A stretch of DNA of 64,000 nt from positions 1,845,501 to 1,909,500 of the forward strand of contig WPIO01000025.1 of NCBI GenBank assembly GCA_009760855.2, in the 5' to 3' direction. A program made the translations under genes and the position numbers. This stretch comes from Cristatella mucedo (lineage: Eukaryota; Bryozoa; Phylactolaemata; Cristatellidae). Position 1 is the first letter of the stretch. The number at the start of each line of letters is the position of its first letter. The notes under the pieces were generated by a model. The model saw nothing but the letters and a program-made list of their open reading frames with translations, was not told the DNA's origin and did no database searches. Positions 17,615 to 30,910 of this stretch are shown here, piece by piece.

Positions 17615-20560
17615 AATACCTTAGATAAAGCACCTAAGGGAACTCAACCTCCTTCTTGGCGCTTTGCATTTGCTGCAAATGAAGCACGATCGAATGGTTA
17701 GTAGTAGCTTGCTCAATAAACAACACAAATAACATGGTTATGAGCAACGTGCACAGGGTCAGCATGCAAATATGGTTAGTAGCAGCTGGCACAGTAGAGC
17801 AAACATTAGCAAGTAAACGTATATTCACGAGGACCCACTAAATGCTGTGACAAATTGATGCGTTTTTAGTTTCTGTTTAAATGTGATTGAGTCTGGAGAC
17901 GTCACGACGCAGGTCGGGAGTAAGTTTCAGGCTGTAGAAGCACACGAACTAAAGGCACAGTCAAAAGCATAGGAGGTTTGCACGAGGTATCGGTAAACAG
18001 TTACATTCAGGGTAGCAGGTAGTACTATGTTTAGGTTGGTTGAGGAATAGATCTGATAGTTCGGCTGGAGAAAACACATGATTACACGTAAATGTGAGTG
18101 ACAAAACCTTGAAGTCGATACATAGCTTGACTACAAGCCAGTGCAGGCCGGCGAGAAGTGGTGAGACGTGGCAACTGCGACCCTCACGACCGACAATCTT
18201 AGCTGCAGAGTTTTGCACCAGCTGTAAGTGTTTCATTGCACAGGCCGGTAGACCAGCAAGCAGTGAGTTACAGAAGTCAAGACAGTGTCACAAATTCATA
18301 GATCAATTTAGACATGGTATCCCTGTCTAAACAAGCCCATATTTTAGAACTGTTATACAGGTGAAGGTAGGCTGATTGTTTGTGGTTCTGATTTGGTCGT
18401 CTAATACAAGGTCACTTTGAATCACGACTCCTTGATTTTGAGCAAGATTCAACAGAATATTTGTTGGCAGAGCAGAATTTGAATATTAAACCTTCTAATT
18501 CTGAATCACACATGGTTCGCTCATAACTAGTAAGTTGGTTTCATAATCGTTCCATTTAAGATAGTTTTCTGCCTTCCAGGTGGGATGTCGTCAATGCATG
18601 CAGCAAGGGAGTTGAGAGAATTCAATGTGCTGGAGGGCTGTGAAGCTTCAAAGTAAGGGATCAACTGAACCTATCGACTGGGACCTAGGTCCATTTGGGG
18701 ACTCGAGTCCAACCTTATAGGTTCAACGGACTGTCATCCGCATAGATATGAAAGCCTAGATTCTGCTTGGCCATCACATCGGCAAGAGGAAGAGTATAAG
18801 CCGGGAAAATATTTGGACCGAGCACACAGACCTGAAGCACCCCATATTTTAGAATTTGTTCTGATGATCTTTCTCTAATCACATCATAACTCTGAAGTCT
18901 CCCATCCAGATATTACCTGCACCATTGTAATGCAGTGCCAGTGATGCTCAGACAAGGTGAGAGGCGCTCCAGAATGACTTGGCGATAGATAATATCAAAA
19001 GCTGCCAAAAGATCAATCAAAACAAGCTGAGATAGCCTACTCAAGACGGAATTCCTAACTAGGTCATTATAAACCCAAAGCAACTTACCGACTCTGTGGA
19101 CTAATGAACTCTCAAAACAAGACTGGAACCTACTAACAACGTTTAAAGTTTCAATATACGAGTTCAGCAGGTCTGCTGCTACTACTCGTTCCATTATCTT
19201 TGATAGGAACGGTAGAAGGGGAACTGGGCCGAAATGGCTCAAGTTCTTTCTCGGTCTAGTGTTGCTTTCTTAAGCATTGGCCTGACTACAGACTTTTTGA
19301 AAGGTGCTGAGACATGACATGATGCAACTGAGGTATTTATCCTGTCAGTTATGCATTGCAGTAGCAGATCAATGCTTGGCAGTAGCAAGGCACTGTGATA
19401 AGGGTCCAAAGGACTAATTGTCTTCTTTGATTAGGATGTGAACTTCACGACGAGGTTGCTAGTGACCTTGAATGTAGACATTGAGGTGCTGCATTGGTAT
19501 TAAGGAGCAGCATTACAGTGTGGTGCAGCCACCTTAACGATTGACTACCTGACGTTGTCTCTCTTCTTGAAAAAGGAGCTAGAGAAAAGATCAGCTAGAT
19601 CACCAGAAGGGTCACTTGGTAACCAGCTAACATCGGAGCAGTTGAGGAGATGGCTGATCGTCAACATCAGCTTATTTGGATTGTGCATATGTTATTCAAC
19701 AATGTTTCTATAAAGGCTAGACTTAGCCTTTGCTAGGATGACTAGTACGATTTACAGTAGTCCTCGTATGGCTGTCGATGGACAGTCAGTCCTTATCTTT
19801 TATATGTCTTTTCAAGCTTGGGCTTGGTAGACTTAGCTAGTTAAATATGCATGGTAAGCCATAGGTCGTCTAGGCCAGGTCGCACAGTGGGTTTGGTAAT
19901 TCGTGTAAAATGGGCCGTGTATTAGCAATCTACTAAAGATGACTGGGCAGAAGAAAGATTGAGCGGCAGAGGCAGAGCAGATATTCTCGCATGGGAAGCT
20001 TTGCTGTTAAGGGTCTATACGTTTCGTGATTCAGAGCTGATTTGAGATTAGGAGGGGGAGGGCACACCATGTAGACTAAATTAGACCTGCATGTTGGCTG
20101 GAAGCATGATTTGGTAATAATTGGTGATGACAAGGTGCAGTTGTATGAGAATGTCTTGTCGTGCTTGTTAACCTCCATGTGATTAAGGCCATGAGTATGA
20201 GTCATAAGAGACAATGCGTCAGTCACCGCATACAATTAAGATCTGAAGGCATGGGATACATTAGCAAAATTAATGCTAAAATCACCCATAAAGGGGAAAG
20301 ATCGATTTCTTGCACACAGAATTGAAATGAGATTAAAGAAATCTGAAATAACGGAGGACACGGTACCTGATCATTTTCCTTTAGAAATAAGGTCGCTTAT
20401 TACTTGGTGTTTATTGCACATTGATTGGGAATCAAGACAAAGCTTAATTGGGTCCGCCGGAGTTATTTTAGGCCTAATGACCAGTAAGTTAGAGAGATTC
20501 AAAGTAAAGTTCGGGGGAACCTGCTGAGCGGTTTGAGACAATGCTAGGACTACCAAACGA
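17615..20560 (-). mobile_element. LINE family 1, longest copy (endonuclease to 3' end)
   Basis: Read on the minus strand: an endonuclease C-terminal half at 20560-20000, with the M-G-D-F motif and DALSLMTHTHGLNH (family G-D-F-N-x-H-x-D...L-T-D-S-L-x-L-x-x-H); a linker (19950-19270); an RT start at 19242-18913 with LLPFLSKIMERVVAADLLN and LIDLLAAFDI; a C-terminal part at 18236-17961 with LQLVQNSAAKIVGREGR and LLAGLHWLVVKL; and the 3' UTR ending near 17615. Stops and frameshifts throughout make it inactive. The endonuclease is of the apurinic/apyrimidinic type, which nicks target DNA so that RT can prime on it. This identifies the CR1/L2/Jockey side of non-LTR elements. Confidence 0.82.
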
Positions 20561-23500
20561 GCTAAATCTCAGAATGCAACCTTGCTGCTGCCACGGCTCA
20601 TGGGTGTTTTCCTTTTAGTAATGCATAGTTAACGGATCTCAGCAACAGCAACAATATCTAGGAATACATTTAAACTAAGATCACAAAGAGATAATGGGTA
20701 CGTACGACCAGACCTTACATGCAGGTTACTAGCCACCACCAATGTACGCCATTTCAATTGTTTAGTGCTACTAAAATGGTACAACTTTGATGAGTGTTTT
20801 GAGAAAAAATATTTTAAATATAGTTTGATAACTTTTAAAGGTCCTTGTAACCTTGCAACATAGCTCCTGACAATAAACGTGTAATTGAATTCGAAAAGGT
20901 TCAAGCGAATGACATGAAATATTGTAAATACTTCACTTACTTTGTTAAAATTTTTAAATACATCCAGCTGAAAAGATTCAATGGCAAAATATATCGTGAA
21001 AACACAACCGAATCTACTGGAAAATATTATTCAATTATCTCATTACTAACTTTGGTCGCAAGAAAAGTTAATTTCGCTTTTCTGAAACTTTAACAAGTCA
21101 AGGGTGAATCTGCAATTACATGATCATGAGATCTTATTAATAAATCACTTTCTAATATATCCAATTTGCGTGATAAATTAGTCTTAAAAAATTCTCCTCT
21201 TAGCCGAAGTTTACTTTCAATAATGATTTCTTTGGCACGCACGCGTGATTCACGTATTTTGAATTTATAAATCTCATTATAATGTGTATCCTAAAAAATC
21301 TACCTATAAACGTCCGGAAATTCAGTAACTATTGACGTTTTACACTTAAGCCGCACCTTGTTTTGCCTCACCTTCGAAATTAAGTAAGAGGTGAAAGAGA
21401 TTTAGAGTAAGCCAACCGATGCTACCGAAGTGCATGGCCACCTGCAGTAGTTTTGTCCACCTGAGACCTGTTCAGTGATAAAGCCAGTGCCAGTTGTGAC
21501 TGTGGAGAAAGGCAGCACTTTAAGTAGCTCTTTTCAGATTTTGGAGCTTTAAACTAATGCGGGGCATTTCTTTAAGTCACCATTAGATAAAATTCCCACA
21601 ACGCTATTGAGTTTAGATCCAGTGTGTCTTAAACGATTAATACGATATTATTATTGTACTGCAGTTCTTTTATAACAGCCTATGTAGCTCACTTTTAAAG
21701 CCTATTTTAATTACGAAACAAAGTTTATTGATTTGCGAAATATTTGAATCCTTAAAACCTTTCAATGAAAAATCAGCTTATCTAATCAAAAATACATTAT
21801 ATTACGTACAGATTACTCTGTTTAGAAGGGTCATAACAAGGTGAAAACAAACGTGATGTGCCTGCTCAGCACCACCTATCACTGGAAAGGCAGAATAGGT
21901 CTAATGGCACTAATAAAAATTTGTTTCTCTCCTCACCTCTGCTTGGAGTACAGGGAATGTTAAATATATTAGTGTTGCCACTGGGCACACTGTCATTCTT
22001 CCTTGTTTGCAGATGCAAAATGCCCTGAAAAAATACAAAATTATTTGAGTCCCGACATTCTAATATATTACTACTCTCAGTATTACACGTTTTAAATAAC
22101 ATATGAAATATATATACTTAGATTTGAATGTAGATTTAAATCAAATTCTACAGGTACCTAGTCGCATGGCTACATTTATGCGCTTTTTAAAAGTCGGTTA
22201 AGAACTTGCTAAATTGGATGTGATACTACAACAGCGAATCTCTAAGAGTCCATTAAGCATTGAATATGCATGGAATATGCTTTGGATCATTTGATATTTT
22301 ATTCAGTATATAATTACTTGGCTGATTATTTTTCTGTGAACAGGACTAAAAAGACAACCATGACTAGGATAGTCAATCTAAACAAAGATCTGCTAATTAT
22401 TAAGTGACTAGAGTAAGATCCTTGAATTACTTTAAACCAATTTGTGAGGCCTAAGTTTTCAAAATTACATGATTAGATCATGCTTTTTTTGCTGCATGCA
22501 GCTAGTAATAAATGTTAGCCGTTCATTCTATAATATCACGGGATTACTTCCTACTTTCAGTCTTTTTAATTGTGCTTCACGAAGCTTCTGAAATTTTAGG
22601 AAGAGTGGTCATGATTTTGTGAGGCCTAACAAGCAAGCGAATAAATCGGTCGGCAGTTAAAAGCATCAAAGTCAAAATACAAAGCTCCTATTTCTCTTGG
22701 AGTGTGTATCACAGAATCCTTAAGCCTCTACTGACCAAAGCCATTTTTGCTATTTGCCAGAGAGGCAAATAAGGTAAATGCAAATGTACACCTGGGCATA
22801 CAATTATTCCTAGACTTGCTAGTGGTTTAGGCTTATTGCGATAGTGACACTTGAATCTCCCACCGACGTTGCTCCTCAACTAAGTCAGTGTTTGGCAAGT
22901 GATTCTGTTGAGATAAAATTGGTGCTCAAACCATTCGCTGTGACACTTAGTGTGAATGTATTTTAAAAGATCTACCAAAAATTGCTAAGCAACTCTACCA
23001 AAGTCATAATTCCAAACTAGGCAATTGTGGAACCAAAGAACCCGACAATTTTTATTAATGTTCTCTTTGAACATTAGTAAGGCTTGTTTTTTGTTTAGTG
23101 GTTTTATTTGAGTTAAATGAATCCCCACTAATTTTTCACTTGTCTTTGGGAGGACAAAAGTTCGGAAGACTGAAAGATGAAAGCTCCCTCTGCTTGTTGC
23201 TCAAGTGAAGAGTTTTTAACAAGCGGACTCAAAAAACATCACCGACTCAGTAGAGGCAGCAAGCTTAGTTAACAAAAACTGATAGTTATTATATCCTTTT
23301 GACCTGGTTTAAACATTTGCTTAGTCGATTTAAAAAAATTGCCATTTCAATAATATCCTCCAGTTAACCAAGAATAGAAATGACATAGCGATGATTCTCT
23401 AAAAGTGCTTAATTGAGATGGATCGAGCTTGTATCGACAAAACTTGTAAAATCAATTTAGTGGCTACAGTTTTTTAAAACCTAATTGGGCTAATTTAAAA

Positions 23501-26500
23501 ATATGAAACCCAATTACTCGCGGCCTCTAAAACAAAAGGAAAACGTATTTGCTTCTCAATGTAAAAATAAATTAATCTTTAAAAAAGCCATAGCTTATAT
23601 TATAAAGTACAGCAAATTAAAAAGTAAAGATAGCCTCTTAAAAGGCAAAGCACACACGTTTAAAAGCAGATTAAGTAAACTTTACAGACAAATGCGTACT
23701 TCAAGGAATACCCGGTGTTAACATTTTTCTCCAATATTCCGTTGCAACGTAAATCACCCCTAACACACTTTGGGTCTCCTATTAACTTAATAATTTCTGC
23801 ATCTTAACGTACAAAATTATCCAGTGAGTTCTGATCGGCACTCTAGCACAATTGCCATACATTAAACTGAAATACCGCCTGCTGTCTTTGAATATGAGGA
23901 ATTTGTATAAATTCATTTGGCTTTAAATTGAATGCATCCAAGATTTAGGCTTCGACTAGCCCAGTTAAAATACTCAAGAAGGGTAAGAATAGCCGATCTC
24001 GGTGCAAGAATGCCTCTTTTTTTGAGAACTTACTGCTGCCAAAACCTGGATTACCTTAACGTAGTATAAAACGTACCAAGCATGGTGTAGACAAAACAGT
24101 TTACATGCAAAATCGTAAGAATACAGTTAACTATAAGATATACATGTCGCTACTCACCAAACGATAAAGAAAAGCCGTATTCGGATCCTCAGTGTAGGGT
24201 TACTCGAATAACTATGATTTTTTACTTTCCATAGGACTTGTTAGAGGAGCTATTTATGGATGTGATCATATCGCGCTCGGAAACCTTTCGGACGTTGCAA
24301 ATTGCAATGTCTTGAAGAAATAGTTTCGCTTCATCTATTCTTCAAATGGATAATAGCCATGGGGGAGATTCGGGAATCCACCTAAAAGTATGAGTTAAAT
24401 ATTTTTCTCAGTGAATGTGTCGGCTTTTCTTGATAAGTTTAGTTAATTAACTAAATGCGGTACTAATTAGACATTTGTAATGATGTTTCCAAATATCATT
24501 TATAGAAACGGTTACTGTGTCAACGTTTCAAACAAATTCTAGAATATTATAAGTACATTTTAAGTGGGGAATCGTTGCTTCAAAAGAGAAATTCTAGTTA
24601 GAGCACATTATTTAGGCAACGATAGTGGACCAATATCCTATCATTCCGGAAATGAACCATACCAAACGTGAAAAAGAAAAACTAGGGAAAAGGTGCCAAT
24701 TTAAAAGTAAAAGGTGCTTAGTCAGCAAGGGAAATATGATTCCTAAAATACAGAGCTTGCTGGATAAACGTCCAGGTTGAATTGACGTAAGTAAGTCTTG
24801 TACCAGCTTTGACTTATACGGATTAGTAAAACTTGAATACAATGAAACTTGAAAGCCAAGCAAAATCATCCAGATTAGAAGCAGTAAAATCGAAACATGA
24901 AGGCTTTCAAAATATCCATATCTTTGTATTGCATTTTTATGGTCTAAGCGTAGGTGCTCTAAGGCAATGCCAGTCATAAATTGGTCAAAGACAGATTAAG
25001 TATAGCGTCGTAAACAAATATATCTGTCTAGTACTTAAGGACTAGCGAAATTTTAGGAAGAAAATTGAGCTGGTTTATGTCTTGCTGAAAGAAGTATCAG
25101 TCTGGTAGACAGTGATCACCTGAGAAAAAGAAGTAATTCTGCAAGGGAGTTGCTACAGGCACACCGCCATTCAGCTATTCCTTTCCATTGCTGGCTGTTG
25201 TTTAATTTATGTTTCAAGACAATTTTCAAATGTGGCTGTGTAGTTTCTTATGTTGTAGTAGGTCTCTCTTAGTTCTATACATCTCACCTATGCTATGACA
25301 GTCATAGTAACTTCCTCAGAATTCTCGCCATCTATCACTTACCTGCCTTAATTTTTCTAGTTTAAACATATCATGAATGTTCATAACTTATATTTTGATA
25401 TGCATCACAGGCCACTCGTAGGCATGTTCTGATCATTTAGCCTCTACGACCATCACCTATAAATCAATACTTGAATACTTGTGAAAGGTGGCAGTTACAA
25501 ACAGTATCACTGCCTCCAATTCACCGGACTTATGCAACAGGCGTCTCACTTAGTGCATGTCATCTTTAACAAATTGTCAATCATCCGCCTGCTTGCATTC
25601 TTTCTCATTGCCATTAAAATTTCATTTGACTGCATCAAACAGCAGTGCACCAGGTCTTATTTTTGTGCAATCACAATTTTAGCAATCTACGTCACTGTTC
25701 TCTTCAGTTTGATCTGTATTCTGCACTGGCAAGATCTTTCAATATCGCAAGATTCCAAATCATTTACTGGTCTATAAGAAACAACTGGACTGATATAAAC
25801 AACTTACAAAAGAGTACCGAGAATGCTATAGCTTAGCCAGACTTTAAAGCAAACACAAATGTCCTATCGTTGACATAGACATCTCATTCAATATTGTTCG
25901 TGTATTTCCAATACATTGAAATTGACTGACTCATTAAAGGCTTTAAATTAGTGCATTGGTTTCAGATCAGAATGGGCTTCTTCGGAATGAGCTAACTGAA
26001 TTATCCTGATCAGAGCAAGCTGCTGAATTTTTAAAGGACTCGGTCATTATTGTCAAATAGCCCACGCTAAGCTATTTCCTGGTTGTCTCTGCAGTGGCTT
26101 TCCTTTCGTAAGGTCAACAGGTAACCGTATCTGCCTCTCAAACATATACATCCTTGAATAAGGTTTGATTAAACACGTTTTGACAGTCTTTTTGCGTCAT
26201 CCAAAATAGACATGCAGACTCATTTTTATCTTTAAGTGCTGCACTAATTTGAAATTCTGTGCTCAATCATGGGATTAGAGGATAACAGTGATTATCAGAA
26301 AAATTACTCTAGACGCATTGATAGAGAATTTTGGATATGCTAAGACCCCCAGTAACTGTAAACCATTATCACATTGATACCCAGATTCAGTTCTTGTCTA
26401 ATTGATAACAGGTATAAGCAGCTCAGGTAATAGCACTGCCAAGCTTTTTTGTATAAAAATGTAGTATTCGTAGTTTACAAGCCTTTTAAAACACAAATAA

Positions 26501-27494
26501 CTCAATAGAAAGGGTTTCATACGTGAGAACGTTTGCTCATGCACTATGAATCAACCTCTACTCATTTTTATTGCAACAGGCACAGCTAAAAACCCGTTTC
26601 GTGCCCAGTAAAATTATAAATTAAAATTTGCCGGACACATATTAGAAGTAAAAATGCATCTTATTTCCTCAGAAATGTGACACACGATTTACATTTTTTG
26701 GCGCCGACCAAGTCCTATTTTAGCATGTGATCGTGTCATATTTTTATCTTAGTAAAGAACACTATAATCGTTATGGCAGCAAATGGTAGGATATTTACAA
26801 AGGGAAACGTAAGATCAGGAAGGTCGGGATCATATCTTTTCCTTATCCGTAGTCGGCTTCCATATTATCCATATCTGTAGTATCCTTACCCCGTATCCTT
26901 CCATCTATCCATAGTCTTATCCAATGCCGGCGACTGATGTCTCTAATAAACCCACACTTATCACAGTGATTTCTCTCAAAGGGTTGGCTTACACGGGAAC
27001 TACGTCACAAAGTCAAAGTAAGATTACGATTTCACTTGTCTTTATCTAATGGCCTGGGATGCATTTCAAAATTGGTCATCTACTTCACAATCGCTAACTT
27101 TAAGAGAGTCTTCCAACGTGAACCGTGGCTGTAGGATTCCCTTCAGGAAACGTGGCACTTATATTAGAAAAATAAAGTTCTAAAGACTAATGGAGGATGA
27201 ACAGCCAGGTGTGTGTGACCAGAATGTATGTTGTAGTCAGACTAGGATAGGATAGTTTAAACATTAGCCAACTTAACAACCTCATGTATAAGGGATTGTC
27301 TAAAGATGATATTATTCCAAGATATTCAGGGATCTAGACTAATCAGAATTAATACTCTCTGTCACCAGCTAAAATGTTGGTAGCACGGTTTTAAATTTGA
27401 TTGCCTCACTTATTTTTGTAGGCTCGCTGAAGACCAAGAACGGCATTTTACATGTGACCTCTGCAATTTTCATGTGACGATAAATATATTAACA
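20561..27494. other. About 6.9 kb without a recognised gene
   Basis: The sequence is AT-rich. Open frames of 60-121 codons occur on both strands, for example minus 24977-24612 with hydrophobic stretches and plus 25481-25777. None shows a family motif, codon pattern or splice context that I can defend. A CATATC/TATCC-rich low-complexity patch lies near 26840-26930. No homologous copy elsewhere in the window was noticed. Confidence 0.45.
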
Positions 27495-28262
27495 ATAATA
27501 ATATTGATAATGCACTTGATAAAGCGCCATCAGATAAATTAATCTCGTTCTAGGCGCTTTACATTTGCTTCAAAGTTAAATGCAATTTAATGTTAGGTAA
27601 AATCATGCTTGAAAAACAAACAAAATGAATAACATGGTTACGGGTGACATGCACAGGGTCAGAATGCAAATGTGGTTAGTGGCAGCATGCATAGTGTCAG
27701 CACGCATAAGCACATCAAGGACGAATCACAGGGACCCACTAAATGCTGTCCTAAATAGATGTTTTAAGTTCCTTTTAAATGTGGTCAGGTCAGGGGATGT
27801 TCTGACGCAGGTCGGGAGGGAGTTCCAGGCTTTGGGAGCATGCGAACTACATGCACGGTCTTCAAAGGATTTAAGGTTGTACGAGGTATTTCAAGACTGT
27901 TTAATTCCGAAAAGCCGGTTGTACGATGCTTGGCCTGATGAGGTAGTATATCCGAGAGATAGGCTGGAGCCATAGAATGACGGGACCTAAAAGTGAGCGA
28001 CAAAACCTTGAAGTCAATCCGTTGCTTGACTGGTAGCCAGTGCAGGTCGGCGAGAAGTGAAGTAATGCGGTAACTGCGACGCTCACGACAGACATGCCTA
28101 GCTGCAGAGTTTGGCACCAGCTGCAATCGCCTGATCGCACATGCTGGTAGGCCAGTAAGCAGTGAGTTGCAGAAGTCGAGACGGGATGTCACGAATGCAT
28201 GGACCAACTTGGACGTGGTATCCTTATCTAAACAAGCCCGAATTTTAGCAATGTTATGAAGC
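27495..28262 (-). mobile_element. LINE family 1 3' end with an intact 140-codon frame
   Basis: The minus-strand frame 28207-27785 is open for 140 codons: FVTSRLDFCNSLLTGLP, then LQLVPNSAARHVC and LADLHWLPVKQRIDFKV, then APAYLSDILPHQ. This is the region C-terminal to the RT catalytic domain in the CR1/L2/Jockey group. The 3' UTR and the terminal GATAAAGCGCC...CTAGGCGCTTTACA stretch end at 27495, followed by AATAATAATATT. The copy is 5'-truncated near 28262, where a GATTA-type repeat starts. It appears the least decayed family 1 copy here. Confidence 0.85.
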
Positions 28263-28312
28263 TGAAAATATTATTAAGATTAAGATTAGATTAGATTAGA
28301 TTAAAAAGATTA
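28263..28312. repeat. (GATTA)n-like short tandem repeat
   Basis: ATTATTAAGATTAAGATTAGATTAGATTAGATTAAAAAG lies immediately beyond the 5' truncation point of the LINE. Confidence 0.8.
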
Positions 28313-29280
28313 GGATAATGAGTCCAAATACTCTTCTGCCACGATATAAATGCTTCTAATTAATCAGTGACTATCTCATTACTAAATCCTTTTTGGAAAA
28401 AAAAATATATGCGGAGGACCAAGAGATGACCGTCTTATAAAATATTTTTGTTAATCTTGAACACGATTACTTTGTACAGGACTCAAATATAGCTACAAAT
28501 CTATCCGGATTTTTTCCATATTCATCATGGGTCGACCCTTGATACTGGTAGGTAATGGCGAAAACCCCATCTTTTTTTTGGAAAACCAGGCAAGCTAATT
28601 TAGCCTATGCAGACTTGTAGTGTATTATTTAGAAGTTGGTTTTAGGGTAAGCTCATAGTAGCATTTATGTTGCAACCTGAAAAATGGAAATAAAAGACTT
28701 TTCTTAGACCATTTCGCCACAATATAAGAGAACGGACAGAGCAAGTGACTTATCTTACTTAAACTATCAAAGTAAGCTCCCAGTGATGCAGCAACCCTAC
28801 TTTATCTCGGAGAGATCTATGGATGGTTTATATTTTTTGCTGATTAGCTCCTTCCCACTTTCAGATTTATATTGTGAATTGTACAGCATGCTGTTTTCTA
28901 TTAAGCTAAATACATTTGCATGTTCTTAATTAAATAATAATAGGCATCTGAGACCCCAGCCTAGGTGCACATGTTTGTACCTGAACCGTAGTTTTTAAAT
29001 AACCTTTAGTTTTCCAATCTTCACTGTGACGATATATTTTGTAATATTGCATTAATTAGAATGAATTGTTGGCTAGTATCCACTATCTCACACCTTTCCT
29101 GGCTCAACTTGTATACACTTTATCTACTTTAAAATTACTATTAAAGTATAGGCAGCGAATTATTTCCTTAAGTCTTTCGTGTAATTTGTGAAAAGCTCCT
29201 TATCTTACTATAGCTGCTAACCTTTTTTTAAAGTACGAATATCGTGGCCCTCCAATCTGGTTACTGTTTTTTTCACTGAC
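28313..29280. other. No gene recognised
   Basis: AT-rich sequence. No coding, RNA or mobile-element signature was seen. Confidence 0.45.
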
Positions 29281-30910
29281 TCGACGTACAGGTACGTCGG
29301 CAGGTGGGCCAGACGCATCAGCTCTTGCTTCAGCCCATCGAGTACCACCTGGTGAGTAACCGGCTCTACACATGTGCTTCAGCCATCATCAACTGCTTCT
29401 ATCAGCATCTATGCACGTGGAGCAAAGCTCGGAGAGAACATGTAGAGTCCTTGAAAAAGTGGCCCTAAAGTGACTACCACTTTCAGATAGTACATACATA
29501 GTTTAAAGAGTAGCACTGGAAGCATTTTTGAAAATGCTGTATAGTTCAAGAAACAGATCTGGAGGCTGTTCTGCAAGAGGCTACAGAGCTTAGAGAGAAG
29601 CAGCACAGGCCTCTAAACGGTACCAAGCTAAGTGAGCATATTTACAAAAGTCCGACTAGGGAATGCGAGACTAAAATACATGTCTTGAAATTAGGTCTTC
29701 CATGCTCACAGAACAGATCCGGAAGCTTGTATGCGGATACTACCCTGATCAGAGAGCACATGTGGTGACTTTTATGCAGGAGTTGTGATTCTCAGAGAGA
29801 AGACCTGGTCGTTTATCGTCAATGGCTAATCAGCTCAGAGAGCAGACCTGTAGGATCACTGCTAGGGTGTGTCGCTGAGAGAGCAGACGTAGAGGTTTTT
29901 TTGCAAGGGGTGCCAGTTTAAGCTTAATTTAAGCAGCTTAAGCTTAGGTTTTTTATTTAGAGGCTTATATGCACGGGCTGCTCCCTCACCAAGCAGATCT
30001 CGGTGCTTCGTTAGATTAGATCTTGAGCTAATGAAGAGATTAATCTGCATGTGAGTCGAACCTGAAATTGCCTACCCTGAGCCTTCTTTGGAGGACTTTG
30101 ATGGCCAAGAGTTAGCATTAACAGAGCGCCTACGAGTGGGCTGCCAGGCTCGGTGATAAAATATGGGGCTTCGATAGGAAGAGCTGGCTGCTGTTACCAG
30201 CTCATTTAGATGCATATGTTAACGAACTGCCATGATCTGAGAGCAGACCTGAGTTTTCTATGAAGTGGCTGCCTGGTGTTGATAACTTACCCAGAAAACA
30301 TAAGAAATGAGCTGCCAGGACCAGAGAGCAGGCCTAAGGGATTCTACGAATCGTCCGGCTTGTGCAGATACCTGATTCAGAAAGCATTGATGAATGCGGT
30401 GCCAAGGTCAGAAAGCCGGTCTAGGGGCTCTTATGCATGAGGCTCCATGCTACTGGATGGCTTATGAAAGGTTTTGAAGCGAGGGTATGAGAGCACAGAA
30501 TGCAGGTTTGCAGGCTTTTATAAGTGGTTCCATGGTTCAGAGAGAAGATCTAGCTGTATCTGTAAAGGGGCTGCCAAGGCAAGAGAGAGCCCGAAGATGC
30601 TTCTATGTAGGTGCATCTAATCTCAGAGAGGTGATGGTTATGCTTCTATACAATGGCCACTAAGGTGAATATAAAATCTAGGTGGCTGCTGTGCAAAAAA
30701 CCGTGACAAGACAGGGGGGTTTCCTAGCATACAGAACAGATCTATTCGTATCAGTGTATAGGCATTGACAGGGATATTAATAGAGAGGGCATTCAGATTT
30801 TAATTTTACTATGTTTCGTGTTTGGCACTTGAAAGAACGTTAGGCGGAAAATCTCGAAGCCTCTATGCAGAAGCTACCTTGAAAATAAAGCAGATCAGGT
30901 TTTTGATGAA
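29281..30910. repeat. Degenerate minisatellite field 2
   Basis: It opens with GTACGTCGGCAGGTGGGCCAGACGCATCAGC, matching the head of field 1 near 9650. Diverged units follow around CTCAGAGAGCAGACCTG-like and GGCTTCTATGCA-like cores. Sub-variants such as GAAGAGCTGGCTGCTG and CTGATTCAGAAAGCATTGATG come in the same order as in field 1. No protein was recognised. Confidence 0.68.

Noticed and set aside
24612-24977. 121-codon minus-strand frame with hydrophobic stretches
   Set aside because: It resembled a membrane protein at first, but no transporter motif, homologous copy or exon boundary supports it. AT-rich DNA readily gives Leu/Ile/Phe-rich frames.
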